This document shows positions 24,921-34,845 of a DNA stretch of 42,285 nt, piece by piece. Location of the stretch: NCBI GenBank assembly GCA_016209705.1, contig JACQVR010000036.1:1-42285 (forward strand). The letters run 5' to 3'. The translations under genes and the position numbers were made by a program. The notes under the pieces are model-generated. The model searched no databases and had not been told where the DNA came from. It was given only the letters and a program-made list of their open reading frames with translations. This DNA is from Planctomycetota bacterium. Lineage in GTDB: Bacteria; Planctomycetota; MHYJ01; JACPRB01. Within the stretch, counting starts at the first letter, position 1; the number at the start of each line of letters is the position of its first letter.

Positions 24921-26141
24921 ATGAAGGACTCTACTTTCCTCCAGCGCGTTGTCCTGAAGAACTACAAGAGCATCGCCGCATGCGATGTATCCCTGGGGCC
25001 GCTAGCGTTCTTCGCAGGACCGAACGGGGCGGGCAAGAGCAATTTCCTCGACGCCCTTCGTTTCGTCACCGATGCACTTCAAACATCTCTCGATCATGCG
25101 CTCCGGGATCGCGGGGGAATCAAGGAAGTGCGGCGGCGATCGGGGGGCCATCCGACGCATTTCGGAATTCGGCTGGAGTTTGCCACGCGAAAAGGACCTT
25201 CCGGACACTATTCTTTTCGAATCGGAGCGGTTCATCAAGCAGGGTACGAAGTACAAGATGAAGAATGCGGAATCTATGAACCGCCCCTCCCCTCCCCCAT
25301 CCACTGGTTTCGAGTCAAGAGAGGGAAGGTTGCTTCTAGCATTGCAAATCCGCCAGCAGCGTCCACAGATCGCCTCTACCTTGTGAATGCTTCTGGAATT
25401 CCCCCATTTCGCCCCGTTTACGAGGCCTTCTCTCGCATGGGATTCTACAACCTCAACCCAGACCGGATCAGAGATCTCCAACCTCCGGATCCCGGCGAAT
25501 TGCTGGCCCGGGATGGCAGCAACATCGCCAGCGTGATTGGCGCACTAGCACGGCGGGATTCTGAGGCCAAGCAAAGAATCGAGGAATACCTTTCCAAAGT
25601 GGCTCCTGGAGTACACAGCGTGGACGTCAAAGTCATCGGCCCCAAAGAAACGTTGGAGTTTCGGCAGGACGTCACGGGGGCAAATGCTCCCTGGCGCTTT
25701 CTTGCGGCGAACATGTCTGATGGAACCCTTCGGGCTCTGGGTGTCTTGGTCGCCTTATTCCAGTCCCGAAACGGAACCTCAGCGCAGGCGCCTTTGGTGG
25801 GCATCGAGGAACCGGAAGTCGCTTTGCATCCGGCTGCGGCCGGAATACTCCTCGATGGCCTTCTTGAAGCGAGCCGCCGTACTCAAGTGATCATAACCAG
25901 CCATAGTCCGGATCTCTTGGACGACGAAAAGATCGATACCGACTCCATTTTCGCGGTGGATTCGATGGGCGGCGCCACTCGAATCGCCCCCTTGGACGAA
26001 GCCGGACGCTCGGCGCTTCGCGACCGGCTCTATACGGCGGGCGAACTGCTGCGTTTGAATCAGATGGCTCCCGATCCCGAGGCCGTGCCGGATCCGGAAG
26101 CAAAGCAGATGCAGCTTTTCGACATGGAAAACCAGGAATGA
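24921..26141 (+). CDS. AAA15/OLD-type ATPase of a two-gene putative defence module
   Basis: 406 residues. SMC/ABC-like ATPase: VLKNYKSIAACDVSL, Walker A GPNGAGKSN, then a signature-like SDGTLRALGVLVAL, Walker B VGIEEPEVALHP and the switch His in IITSHSPDLLDD. Paired genes of this kind with a Toprim-like nuclease partner are common in anti-phage systems (for example PARIS uses AAA15 with a DUF4435 partner). The downstream gene overlaps by 4 bases (ATGA). Codon choice looks less GC-biased than in the housekeeping genes around it, in agreement with transfer; I have not calculated it. Confidence 0.88.
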   Translation: MKDSTFLQRVVLKNYKSIAACDVSLGPLAFFAGPNGAGKSNFLDALRFVTDALQTSLDHALRDRGGIKEVRRRSGGHPTHFGIRLEFATRKGPSGHYSFRIGAVHQAGYEVQDEECGIYEPPLPSPIHWFRVKRGKVASSIANPPAASTDRLYLVNASGIPPFRPVYEAFSRMGFYNLNPDRIRDLQPPDPGELLARDGSNIASVIGALARRDSEAKQRIEEYLSKVAPGVHSVDVKVIGPKETLEFRQDVTGANAPWRFLAANMSDGTLRALGVLVALFQSRNGTSAQAPLVGIEEPEVALHPAAAGILLDGLLEASRRTQVIITSHSPDLLDDEKIDTDSIFAVDSMGGATRIAPLDEAGRSALRDRLYTAGELLRLNQMAPDPEAVPDPEAKQMQLFDMENQE

Positions 26142-26740
26142 CCGTCCACATCGGCTGCATCGTGGAAGGCCATGGAGAGGTGGAAGCCGTACCCGTCTTG
26201 ATCCGCCGCGTCGCTCAAACCTTCTCCGATCCTCCACCAAATGTTCAGATTCCTCCACCGATTCGAGTCCCCAAAAGCAAGCTTCTGAAAGAAGGCGAGA
26301 TCGAACGCGCCGTCGAGCTCGTGGCGCGGAAAACGGGTCCAGATGCCGGGATCCTCATCCTTATGGACAGCGATGATGATTGTGCCGCCCAACTCGGCCA
26401 ACGTCTTCGGAACCGCGTCATCCAGGCTCGAAGCGATCGCCGGATCGCCGTAGTCCTCGCGAAACGCGAATACGAAACATGGTTTCTGGCCGCCGCGGAG
26501 TCTCTCCGAAGCCAAAGAGGACTTGCCGCCGATTTGACCATGCCCGCGAATCCCGAAGACATCAGGGGCGCCAAGGAATGGCTCACTCGTCACATGAACG
26601 AAGGAAGGATCTATGGTGAAACGTTGGATCAACCCGCCCTGACAGGCGTCTTCGACCTGCAAAGCGCCCGTCGCTCGGACTCGTTTGATAAATGTTTTCG
26701 TGAAATCGTAAGCCTCTTGCGACGTGGTCCCCGGCGTTGA
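26138..26740 (+). CDS. DUF4276 (Toprim-like) protein, partner of the ATPase
   Basis: 200 residues of DUF4276 type: CIVEGHGEVEAVPVLIRR at the N-terminus (the E and GE of a Toprim-like fold), LILMDSDDDCAAQLGQRL (acidic metal-binding DSDDD), VLAKREYETWFLA, and a C-terminal ARRSDSFDKCFREI segment. A metal-dependent nuclease role is plausible by fold. ATG 26138 lies inside the ATPase stop, so the two are coupled. It ends 71 nt from smc, convergent. Confidence 0.85.
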   Translation: MTVHIGCIVEGHGEVEAVPVLIRRVAQTFSDPPPNVQIPPPIRVPKSKLLKEGEIERAVELVARKTGPDAGILILMDSDDDCAAQLGQRLRNRVIQARSDRRIAVVLAKREYETWFLAAAESLRSQRGLAADLTMPANPEDIRGAKEWLTRHMNEGRIYGETLDQPALTGVFDLQSARRSDSFDKCFREIVSLLRRGPRR

Positions 26741-26811
26741 ATGGAGCCGGACCGAAACGAAGTCGTTGCGGTTTGCCTGTGAGCAACACCCTTCGGCTCC
26801 GTGCCCGGGCG

Positions 26812-29800
26812 TCAAGCTTCGTCGGAGTTCTCGGCGGCCTCCTCGTCCAGCACCGCCGTGGCCGCTGCGCCTCCTTCCGCTTCCGGCGCGTCCACGGAAG
26901 CGGCCGCTTCGGCCGCCGCGCGCACCTCCGCCATCCGAGCCGCCTTGCGCGACGCCGATTCGGCGCGGCTGCGGCGAAGCTCGTCGCGACGCTGGCGCAG
27001 CGTCTCCAATCCCAGTTCTCCGTGCAGGTCCACGCTCACTTTCTTGGAGATGCCGGGCCGCTCCATCGTGACGCCATACAAGACATCCGCCGCCACCATG
27101 GTCCGCTTGTTGTGCGTGATCACGATAAACTGCGTCTCGTGCACGAATTCGTTCACCAGGGCGGCGTACTTGTCCACGTTCGCCTCGTCCAGCGCGGCGT
27201 CCGCTTCGTCCAGGACGCAGAAGGGACTCGGGTTGGCCTTGAACAAGGCCATCACCAGGGAGAACGCGGTCAGCGACTTCTGCCCGCCGGAGAGAGCGGA
27301 GATGGGCAGCATCTCCCGCTGAGGAATGCGCACCATGACCTCGAGCCCCTGGTCGAAGGCGTCGACGCCCTCCTCCTGCTGAAGAACGATGTCCGCCTTG
27401 CCCCCCCCGAACACCTTGCGGAAAATCTGGCTGAACTGCTCCCGCACGAAATCGAGCGTGCGCTCGAAAAGCTCCTTGCTTTCCCGGTTGATCTTGCCGA
27501 TCAACGTCTCGAGCTGGCGCTTGGCGCTCTCGATGTCCTCCTGCTGAGCCAGCAAGGTCCGTTCGCGCTCCTCCAGTTCCCGCAGTTGCTCCAGCGCCAC
27601 GACGTTGACCGCGCCGAACGACGCGATCTTGGCCCGCAGCTCGTCCGCCTCCCGGGACAACGCCTCCCAATCGACCGGATCCGCCGGCTCCGGGAGGTGC
27701 TCGACCTGGGAAGGCTCCATCTGGTATTCGTCCCGGGCCCGCTCCAGCCGCTGCTCCAGGATTGCCTGCTGCTGGGCCTCTTGAACCCGCAAGTTCTGCG
27801 TCTCGGCCGTGACCGCTCCCAGCGCCTGTTCCAGCTCCGACATCGCGTCGCGAATCGCGTCTTCTTCGGCCTGGCGCGCCGCGCGGGCGGAGGAGGCCTC
27901 GTCTACGGCGGCCCGTTTCTGCGCGATGTCGCGGTGGCTCTCTTCCCGCTCCCGCTCGCGGGCGCTCACATCTTCCGCCGCCGCCGCTTCGCGCGCCTCG
28001 ATCTGCTTCAGGTGCTCTTCCTGGCGCTGAACCGTCCCGCGATACTGCTCCATTTCGGCCCGAAGCATGGATACGCGCGCCTCCGCCGATTGGAGCTTCT
28101 CTTCCACGGTGGCGCACTCCACCCGCAAGCGGGTCAAATCCTGCCGGAGCTGCTCGCGCCCTTCCTCGTAACGACTCGACGTGTCCGCGAGATCCCGAAT
28201 CTCCCGCTCGATCTGTTGCCGCAACTCGGCCATCTCGGACAGCAGCAGCTCCAACCGGCCCGCTTGTTCGGCCAGCGCGGCGCGGTGCGATTCGATCTGG
28301 CGCTGCTCCGCGGCCAAATGGTCCCGCTCCTCTTCCACGAGGCGCAGCCGCTTCTCGTTCTGCTCCCACAGGGCCGCCACTTCGCCCAGCGCGATGCCCT
28401 GATCGTAGACCGCGTGCCGCAGTTCGGACAGCGCCCGATCCAGGGCGCCCAGGCGTTCCGTGAGGGCGCGCTTGCGCTCCTCCTTTTGAGCGATGAGGCC
28501 GAGGTACTGCTCGATCTCCTGCTCCAGGGCTTTCAGCTCCGCTTTTCGGGACAGCAAACCGCCCGGCCGCCGACCCACCGACGTGAGCCCGCGACCGTCG
28601 AAGACGTCGCCCGCCCGGGTCACCATCATGCGGCCCGGCGCGAGGGCCGGCCGGAGCGCCTCCGCCTCTGCGTCGGTCTCCACGACGCGCGCGTCGCCCA
28701 GAAGCGCATCCGCCAGGATCCGATACCTGTCCTCGACACGCACCAGCGTACTGACGCGGATGCCGGGAACGTCGTTCCACGCGGCGTCCTGACATTGATC
28801 CAGGGACAACAACGTCGTGCGGGGCAGGTTGTTCTGGCGCAAGTAATCGATCGCCCGCCAAACTTGCTCTCGCGATTCGAAAAGCAGCGCCCCCGCCGTC
28901 TCACCGAGCGCCGCCTCGACCACGGGAACGTCCGCGGGTGCGGTTTCCAGCAGATCCGCCACCGTCCCGCGCAACCCGGCGGGCCGCAGGCGCAGGAGCT
29001 GCCGCGCGCCCGCGCTGAGACCCTCCATTCCCACTTCGAGCTCGCGAAGCGTCTCCCGCCTCGACTCCCCGCGTTCCTTGGCCGCGCGAAGCTGGGTGAG
29101 TTCACCGTCCAGCGTCGCGCTTTCTTCTTTCAAACGGGCTTGTTCGACCTCGCTCACGAGAATGCTTCGTTTCAAATCGGCGATGACCGCCTCGAGTTCC
29201 GCCCGGCGCGAGGCCGACTCCTGATTCTTCGCGCGAAGCTCCTCGAGCTCCGCGACGGCGCGCCGTTCCTGGTCCTGCGCCCTTCCCTGACGTTGGGCCA
29301 GCGCTTCCGTCTCCGAGCGGACCTGAGCCAGATCGTTGCGATAGCCCGCCTCGCGCTGGGCCCGCTCCACGGCCTCATCCTTCTTGAGTTTGAGCTCCTC
29401 CGCCACTCGGCGGCACTCGTTCGAGGCGTCTTGCACCGCGTCGGACGCCTGCCGGATGCGGTCTTCGAAACTCCGGCGCTCCGCCTCCCAGGCCTCTCGA
29501 TCCCGCAATGCCTGCTCGAGCAGAGTTTGTTTGCCCTCCAGCAGGGCGGCCGCCGCGTCCCGCTCCTGGCGGGCGCGCGCGCGGCTCTCTCCCAGCTCGT
29601 CCAATCGCTGGCGGGCCGCCGCGATGGATTTCTCCACATATTCCGAACGGGACACCGCCGCGCTGAGTTCCTGGGACCGTTCGGAACACCGCGCCGTCGC
29701 GGCCGCCAGCGCTTCCTCGATCCGTTCCAGCTCGGCGCCGCGTTCCGCCCATGCCCGCTCCCGCGCGGACTTATCGGATTCGAGCGCCGCCCCTCGCTCC

Positions 29801-30534
29801 TGGATGCGCCGGATCTGGGCTTGGAGATTGCGCACCTCGTGACCCAGCAGGCACAGCCGCTTCTCTCGATGGTCGGCTTGAAGCTCTTTGTAGCGCGCGG
29901 CGCGGCCGGCCTGGCTGCGCACCGACCGGAGTTCCCGCTGCACCTCGCGAACGATGTCGGACATGCGAAGCAGGTCCTGGGTCACCTTCTCGAGGCGGTG
30001 TTCGGCCTCCTTCTTTCGCGCCCGATACCGCGACAAACCCGCCGCCTCGTCGAAGATCAGCCGCCGCTGGCGCGGATCGCTCGTGATCAGCCGGTCGATC
30101 TTGCCCTGCTCGATGATGGAATAGTTGTCCGTCCCGATGCCGGTCCCGTACAGCAGGTCGCGGATGTCACGCAGCCGGCAGGGGGTCTTGTTGATCAGAT
30201 ATTCCCCTTCCCCCGAGGCGTGAAGTCGTCGCGTGATCGTCACCTCTTCGAAGTCGATGGAGAACGTCCGATCGGAATTGTCCAGCGTCAACGAGACTTC
30301 GGCCATGCCCGCGGGTCCGACCCCCTCGGCGCCTTTGAAGATGACGTCGATCATCTCTTCGCCGCGGACCGACTTGTGGGAGAGCGTGCCGAGCACCCAC
30401 TTGACGGCATCGACCACGTTGGATTTTCCGCATCCATTGGGACCGACGATGCACGTGACGCCGGGCTCGAAGACGACTTCCGTCTTGTCGGCGAACGACT
30501 TGAACCCGACCATCTCGAGTTTCTTAAGCTGCAT
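26812..30534 (-). CDS. smc: Chromosome segregation protein SMC
   Basis: 1240 residues. N-terminal ATPase head (LKKLEMVGFKSFADKTEVVF, Walker A GPNGCGKSN), coiled coil about 170-500, hinge about 510-650, coiled coil to about 1000, and C-terminal head with LSGGQKSLTAFSLVMALF and Walker B FCVLDEADAALDEANVDKY. Condenses and orients the chromosome with ScpAB. An acidic alanine-rich tail (about 50 residues) follows the head. ATG 30534 is chosen as the family's MQLKKLEM start. Confidence 0.96.
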   Translation of the reverse strand: MQLKKLEMVGFKSFADKTEVVFEPGVTCIVGPNGCGKSNVVDAVKWVLGTLSHKSVRGEEMIDVIFKGAEGVGPAGMAEVSLTLDNSDRTFSIDFEEVTITRRLHASGEGEYLINKTPCRLRDIRDLLYGTGIGTDNYSIIEQGKIDRLITSDPRQRRLIFDEAAGLSRYRARKKEAEHRLEKVTQDLLRMSDIVREVQRELRSVRSQAGRAARYKELQADHREKRLCLLGHEVRNLQAQIRRIQERGAALESDKSARERAWAERGAELERIEEALAAATARCSERSQELSAAVSRSEYVEKSIAAARQRLDELGESRARARQERDAAAALLEGKQTLLEQALRDREAWEAERRSFEDRIRQASDAVQDASNECRRVAEELKLKKDEAVERAQREAGYRNDLAQVRSETEALAQRQGRAQDQERRAVAELEELRAKNQESASRRAELEAVIADLKRSILVSEVEQARLKEESATLDGELTQLRAAKERGESRRETLRELEVGMEGLSAGARQLLRLRPAGLRGTVADLLETAPADVPVVEAALGETAGALLFESREQVWRAIDYLRQNNLPRTTLLSLDQCQDAAWNDVPGIRVSTLVRVEDRYRILADALLGDARVVETDAEAEALRPALAPGRMMVTRAGDVFDGRGLTSVGRRPGGLLSRKAELKALEQEIEQYLGLIAQKEERKRALTERLGALDRALSELRHAVYDQGIALGEVAALWEQNEKRLRLVEEERDHLAAEQRQIESHRAALAEQAGRLELLLSEMAELRQQIEREIRDLADTSSRYEEGREQLRQDLTRLRVECATVEEKLQSAEARVSMLRAEMEQYRGTVQRQEEHLKQIEAREAAAAEDVSAREREREESHRDIAQKRAAVDEASSARAARQAEEDAIRDAMSELEQALGAVTAETQNLRVQEAQQQAILEQRLERARDEYQMEPSQVEHLPEPADPVDWEALSREADELRAKIASFGAVNVVALEQLRELEERERTLLAQQEDIESAKRQLETLIGKINRESKELFERTLDFVREQFSQIFRKVFGGGKADIVLQQEEGVDAFDQGLEVMVRIPQREMLPISALSGGQKSLTAFSLVMALFKANPSPFCVLDEADAALDEANVDKYAALVNEFVHETQFIVITHNKRTMVAADVLYGVTMERPGISKKVSVDLHGELGLETLRQRRDELRRSRAESASRKAARMAEVRAAAEAAASVDAPEAEGGAAATAVLDEEAAENSDEA

Positions 30535-31384
30535 GGCACTTTCCCATGACGAATGATGAAGACCCGCGGATTCCAAACCCTTGAACGCCCATTTTATAGG
30601 AGATCGGGAGATCGTGGAGATGGGGAGATAAAAAATTTAGGGCCGTGCCGATCCTTCCCCTCTGCGCCTCCATCTCCCCCACGTCCAGAAACGGGCCGCC
30701 TTCGTATCGGAACGACCCGTCTTTCCTGGCCGCTCCGAACATTCAGCCGAAAACGAAGGTTTCGGCCATTAGAAATTGCGACACGCATGACCTGAGCAAT
30801 TTCGATCTCCTACGCCAGCAACATCCCGGCCAGAGATTGGATGCTCCGTATCAGCCGGCGAAAAAGCTCTCTCATCAGCCCCCCCTCGAAACGGCGGCTA
30901 CTAGGTTTATCGGCAGGGAGGATGGGCTTCTACACAAAAAGCTGGTGGCCCGTGCCTTGTCAGACCCTACCTCCAACAAGCGGCCGCTCGCGTGGGACCC
31001 AGAGATGGAGGAGACATCGGACCGGCCACACTCACTGATCCTGTCTGCCCCCTGCATCGCAGTGCGCCGCCGTCGACGGTTCCGGACCGACTATGCTCCA
31101 CCGAGCATTCGGCAATCCTCTTCGCCATCGATATCGGGATGCAGCGCCTTCCTGATAAGGCGCAGCCCCTGCTGATTGATCGGCAGTCGCCAAGCACTGC
31201 TTGAGATCTTCCGGTTCATTGCCGGCCTTCGAGTACTTGCTTGAGGCCCGGAACACAAGGGCGTAGCATTCCATGCATGGACAACGAGTGCTTTTGTCCT
31301 GATGGCCAATGCCATCTTGGACGAACGAAGCTCGTAGCTCATAGCCTATCCAACGGCTGGCCGCCACAAGCTACGAGCTACCCG
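30535..31384. other. 850-bp non-coding region between smc and rsgA
   Basis: No frame here looks like a real protein. It has GGAGAT units (30599-30629) and an inverted copy CCATCTCC (30670-30677) that pairs with GGAGATGG (30616-30623), then less GC-rich sequence without recognised genes, RNA motifs or open frames of note. Possibly gene debris. Confidence 0.5.
31329..31379. repeat. Inverted repeat AGCTCGTAGCT ... AGCTACGAGCT at the rsgA 3' end
   Basis: A perfect 11-bp inverted repeat (31329-31339 and 31369-31379) ends just before the rsgA stop, with further GCTTGTAGC units continuing into it. It could be an intrinsic hairpin terminator without T-run, or a small palindromic repeat. Confidence 0.5.
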
Positions 31385-32305
31385 CTACAAGCTGTCAAAC
31401 ATCGCCTGCCGATCTTTGAGGAGGCTGAGGATGCGGAGGTAGTTCTCATGGCGGCTGGACGCGATCCGCCCTTGCTGAACCGCCTCCCGAACCGCGCATC
31501 GCGGCTCCATCACGTGGGTGCAATCCCGAAACTTGCAGGCAGGCGCCGCCTCCTCGAACTCCGGAAAATGCTCCCGAAGATTCCCCGGCGTCACTTCCCA
31601 TACCGTGAAATACTCCAATCCCGGGGTATCCGCCACGAACGTTCCCGATCCCACGTCGAAAAGCTCAACCCACGTCGTCGTGTGGCGCCCTTCCCCAGTC
31701 TTGGTGCGCACTTCGCCGACCTTCAACGCCAGGTGGGGATGGAGCGCCCGGATGAGACTGGATTTTCCGACGCCGGAAGGGCCCAGGAAAACAGAAATCC
31801 GGCCGGCCAGGTGGGCCGCCAGCGGTTCCAGTCCCTCCCGTAGGGCGGCGCTCGTGCGGAAGAGCGGCATCCCCAGCTTCGCGTAGAGGTCCGCCGCCGG
31901 CGCGGGACCCAGGTCCGACTTGTTGACGCACACGGCCGCCGGGATGCCGGCCGCCGCGGCCATGACGGTGCATTTGTCGAGCACCAGCAGATCCAGGGAC
32001 GGCCGCCGCGCGGCTTGCACGATGATCAAGGACTCGACATTGGCGACGATCACCTGCTCGCGGCGGAAATTGCCCGGGTCCGCCCGCGACAGCTTGGACC
32101 GGCGAGGCAGAACTTTTTGGATGGCGCCTTCGCCCGCGCCTGAAGGAACGACCTCGACTTCGTCGCCGACGGCCGCCAGCTTGACCACCGCCTGGCGCTC
32201 CTTCTTGAGGCGCCCCCGGAACTTGCATTCCAGGACGGCGTCAGCCGTCCGCACTCGATAGGTGTTGCCAGCGATCCGAATCACGCGTCCGGTCACCGAT
32301 TCCAT
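31385..32305 (-). CDS. rsgA: Ribosome small-subunit GTPase RsgA
   Basis: 306 residues; assists 30S maturation. Circularly permuted GTPase: OB fold first, then G4 VNKSDL, G1 FLGPSGVGKSSLIRALHP and G3 ADTPGLEYF, and C-terminal zinc finger CKFRDCTHVMEPRCAV. Starts 30 nt after the NrdD-like stop. Confidence 0.95.
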   Translation of the reverse strand: MESVTGRVIRIAGNTYRVRTADAVLECKFRGRLKKERQAVVKLAAVGDEVEVVPSGAGEGAIQKVLPRRSKLSRADPGNFRREQVIVANVESLIIVQAARRPSLDLLVLDKCTVMAAAAGIPAAVCVNKSDLGPAPAADLYAKLGMPLFRTSAALREGLEPLAAHLAGRISVFLGPSGVGKSSLIRALHPHLALKVGEVRTKTGEGRHTTTWVELFDVGSGTFVADTPGLEYFTVWEVTPGNLREHFPEFEEAAPACKFRDCTHVMEPRCAVREAVQQGRIASSRHENYLRILSLLKDRQAMFDSL

Positions 32306-32335
32306 ATCCCCGTTCCAGGTCCCCGAGGAGAGGGG

Positions 32336-34330
32336 TCACGGGATAGAAACCTGCGCGCACGACGTTCCGACGTACACGGTGCGCAGGTGATCCAAGAGCC
32401 GCGCCGGGGTCAGGGACGCGCGCGCGGACGCAGGCAGGAGGGCCGCGCCTTGCGTCAGAAGCGTATGGAACCTCGCCTCGGAGGCGAGACCCGCCTCGAC
32501 GTCGGGAAAGGAGCGCAGATGCACGCCGGCGGTATAGCCCGACATCGGGCCGAGCTGCGCTTCGAGACCCCGGGCGCGCGCGAACATCTGGCGGTCGATC
32601 CGCAGAAATCGCTCCGCCGCCTCCGTTCCGCCCAGATCGTGCATCGCCAGACGGATTCCATGCTTTTCCGATTCCTCGCGAACCCGGAAGTACAGGAACG
32701 ACAGGATGCGGATTCCCAGCCGCAGCGCGTTCTCGTCGTCCGCCATCTCCGCTCCGCACAGCAGCCGCACCGCTTCGTTCAATCCGGCGACCGCCACGGC
32801 GAATTCGGCGGAATCGCCTCGCGGCCGGCGGAGCAAGGCGCGCTTCACCAGATGCGCCCGCACGAGGGCGTCCAGCGCGACCTCCAGCTCCGCGTAGAAA
32901 TCCGAGCTTCCTTCGCTCCGATAGTAGGCTTGCGGGAGATTGATCGTGACCGCCTGCGCCAGCACGAACGGACCGTCCTCCGGATCCGAAGCGCCCCGTC
33001 CCCCGAAGCGCGAAATTCTCCGAACCGTAGAGCCCGGACGCTCGAAGCAGAATAGGGAGCGCCCCCGTTCGAGGCTGAAGCGGCACGCCTCTCGAAGCAG
33101 CGACGCGCCGTCCGGATCGTCGAAGCCGTCGGGCGGCACGTGAAAGATGATTTCGCACGGCATGTCGCGTCCGACCCGCAGCAGCTCGCGCGCGAACCGG
33201 ATCGCCGGCCCCCGAGCCGCTCCGAGCGAGCTTCGCAGGTAGGACGGGATGCCCAGATCCACGCCGACGTGTAATCTCGGCCGTTCGACGCGCGCCAACT
33301 GCGCCGCCACGAACGCCGCTTCGTCCGACAATTCGTCGTCGCCGCTTCCCAGGAGCATCGGCGCGTAGGCGGCGTTCACGTGAGAGAGCTCCACGCCTCC
33401 GGCGACGACCCGCGCCATCGCCGCGATGCGGGCGTCCAGGCGAGTCCCCAGGGCGCGAGGCCCCGGCCGAACGCTGGACAGCGCGGGATCTTCATCGTGG
33501 GTCTTTACCATCTCCGGAACGTGCAGGGCGACCCAGTGCAGCTTGAGCGGATATTCCAGATCATGGATATGAAGGCGCCCCTCGATGTGCGCGTCGGCGA
33601 CCTCCCGGGGGTGCAGCTCCTGAAGCGCGTATTGCTTGAGGGTCGTCTCGCCGATCATGCGGCACATCCGGTCCGGATCGATCGCCCGTTCGCCGTCCGT
33701 GCCGGGCCGCAGGAGGCGATCGAGATCGTACTTGGGAAGGCCGACCACAAGCTGCTTGCGCATCTTCGAAACGTATCCGCGCGCCAGCAGCTCCTGGTTG
33801 ACGAGCTCTCGAATGAGCGTGGAGGAAACCCGGCGGTGACCTTCCCGGAAAATTTTCTGCTCGACGGCGGAGGCGATCTCCCCGGCGGAGGCGGGATCGA
33901 GGCCCGCCTCTTTGACCAGCGCCGCGCTGATGCGATCGCGGCCCCACGTGCTGACTTCGTCCCGCGTCGACGCTTCGACGAATACGGGCTCCGTGGGAAA
34001 CAGCTCGCCGGACAGCGCTTCCGGGGGCGTGGCGGAACGCGTCCCCTGATGCTCCCGGTAAATCAAATAGGCGCGGGCCACTTCCGCATGGCCCGTTTCG
34101 AACAGGATCTTCTCCACCATGCGCTGGATTTCTTCGCTGGTGGGGATTTCCCGATCGTGATATCGCTCCAGGTAGGTCGTCACCACGCCCGCCAGGTCGC
34201 GCGCGAGGTAGCGGTTGTCCTGACCCACGGATCGCGCGGCCCGATAAATGGCCTCCGCCAGCTTCGCTTCGTCGTAGTCGACGACGCGGCCGTCGCGCTT
34301 CTTCACCCGCTCGAGATGGCGTCGCGTCAT
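32336..34330 (-). CDS. ATP-cone NrdD-like (anaerobic ribonucleotide reductase-related) protein without glycyl-radical site
   Basis: 664 residues. ATP-cone at 1-95 (VKKRDGRVVDYDEAKLAEAI), second helical region, then an NrdD-like barrel with LHIHDLEYPLKLHWVALHV and AQAVTINLPQAYY. The usual C-terminal zinc site and glycyl-radical motif (RVxGY-like) are not seen; the protein ends VGTSCAQVSIP. So it may be a divergent or regulatory relative and not an active class III enzyme. It follows nrdR with an ATGA overlap, which is the classic regulator/target pairing. Confidence 0.75.
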   Translation of the reverse strand: MTRRHLERVKKRDGRVVDYDEAKLAEAIYRAARSVGQDNRYLARDLAGVVTTYLERYHDREIPTSEEIQRMVEKILFETGHAEVARAYLIYREHQGTRSATPPEALSGELFPTEPVFVEASTRDEVSTWGRDRISAALVKEAGLDPASAGEIASAVEQKIFREGHRRVSSTLIRELVNQELLARGYVSKMRKQLVVGLPKYDLDRLLRPGTDGERAIDPDRMCRMIGETTLKQYALQELHPREVADAHIEGRLHIHDLEYPLKLHWVALHVPEMVKTHDEDPALSSVRPGPRALGTRLDARIAAMARVVAGGVELSHVNAAYAPMLLGSGDDELSDEAAFVAAQLARVERPRLHVGVDLGIPSYLRSSLGAARGPAIRFARELLRVGRDMPCEIIFHVPPDGFDDPDGASLLREACRFSLERGRSLFCFERPGSTVRRISRFGGRGASDPEDGPFVLAQAVTINLPQAYYRSEGSSDFYAELEVALDALVRAHLVKRALLRRPRGDSAEFAVAVAGLNEAVRLLCGAEMADDENALRLGIRILSFLYFRVREESEKHGIRLAMHDLGGTEAAERFLRIDRQMFARARGLEAQLGPMSGYTAGVHLRSFPDVEAGLASEARFHTLLTQGAALLPASARASLTPARLLDHLRTVYVGTSCAQVSIP

Positions 34331-34776
34331 GGCAGCATGGGCTTGAGCTCGCGCATGAACTCGGCCACGTCTTTGAATTCGCGGTAGACGGAGGCGAACC
34401 GCACGTACGCCACGTGATCGAGATGTCGCAGCTCCCGAATGACCATATCTCCGATGGCCTTGGAACGGACTTCCCGCTCGTACTTGCCGAGCAGGTCCGA
34501 TTCGATGCGTCCGGCGATCCCCTCGATTTTTTCCAGCGGGATCGGACGCTTCTTGCACGCCATGCGCAGACCGGCGCGGATCTTTTCGCGATCGAAGAGC
34601 TCCCGCCGCCCGTCTTTCTTGATCACGTAAAGGACGCGCTCCTCCGCCTGCTCCCTGGTGGTGAACCGCTTGCGGCATGAAAGGCATTCCCGCCGCCGCC
34701 GGACGATTCGGCCGTCGCCGGTGGAACGCGAGTCGATGACGCGATCGCTGTCCTTCTTGCAAAACGGGCAACGCAT
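34327..34776 (-). CDS. nrdR: Transcriptional repressor NrdR
   Basis: 149 residues. Zinc ribbon MRCPFCKKDSDRVIDSRS ... CLSCRKRF and an ATP-cone (VIKKDGRRELFDREKI) that senses ATP/dATP; represses ribonucleotide reductase genes. ATG 34776 is the family start. Stop overlaps the start of the NrdD-like gene. Confidence 0.96.
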   Translation of the reverse strand: MRCPFCKKDSDRVIDSRSTGDGRIVRRRRECLSCRKRFTTREQAEERVLYVIKKDGRRELFDREKIRAGLRMACKKRPIPLEKIEGIAGRIESDLLGKYEREVRSKAIGDMVIRELRHLDHVAYVRFASVYREFKDVAEFMRELKPMLP

Positions 34777-34845
34777 GGGGGGACGGTGTCCGGAAACCGG
34801 CCGCCGACAGTCTAGCAGGTGACGACCTCGTGTCAACGTGCGGGG

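Noticed and set aside
26737..30549. Long open frames opposite smc and cusA
   Set aside because: They are antisense shadows of GC-rich genes; their peptides are low-complexity and rich in Arg, Leu, His and Gly with no family likeness.
32336..32338. UGA at the end of the NrdD-like gene as a further Sec codon
   Set aside because: Read-through adds only 14 residues without any known motif, and I found no good hairpin with a G loop at the right distance.
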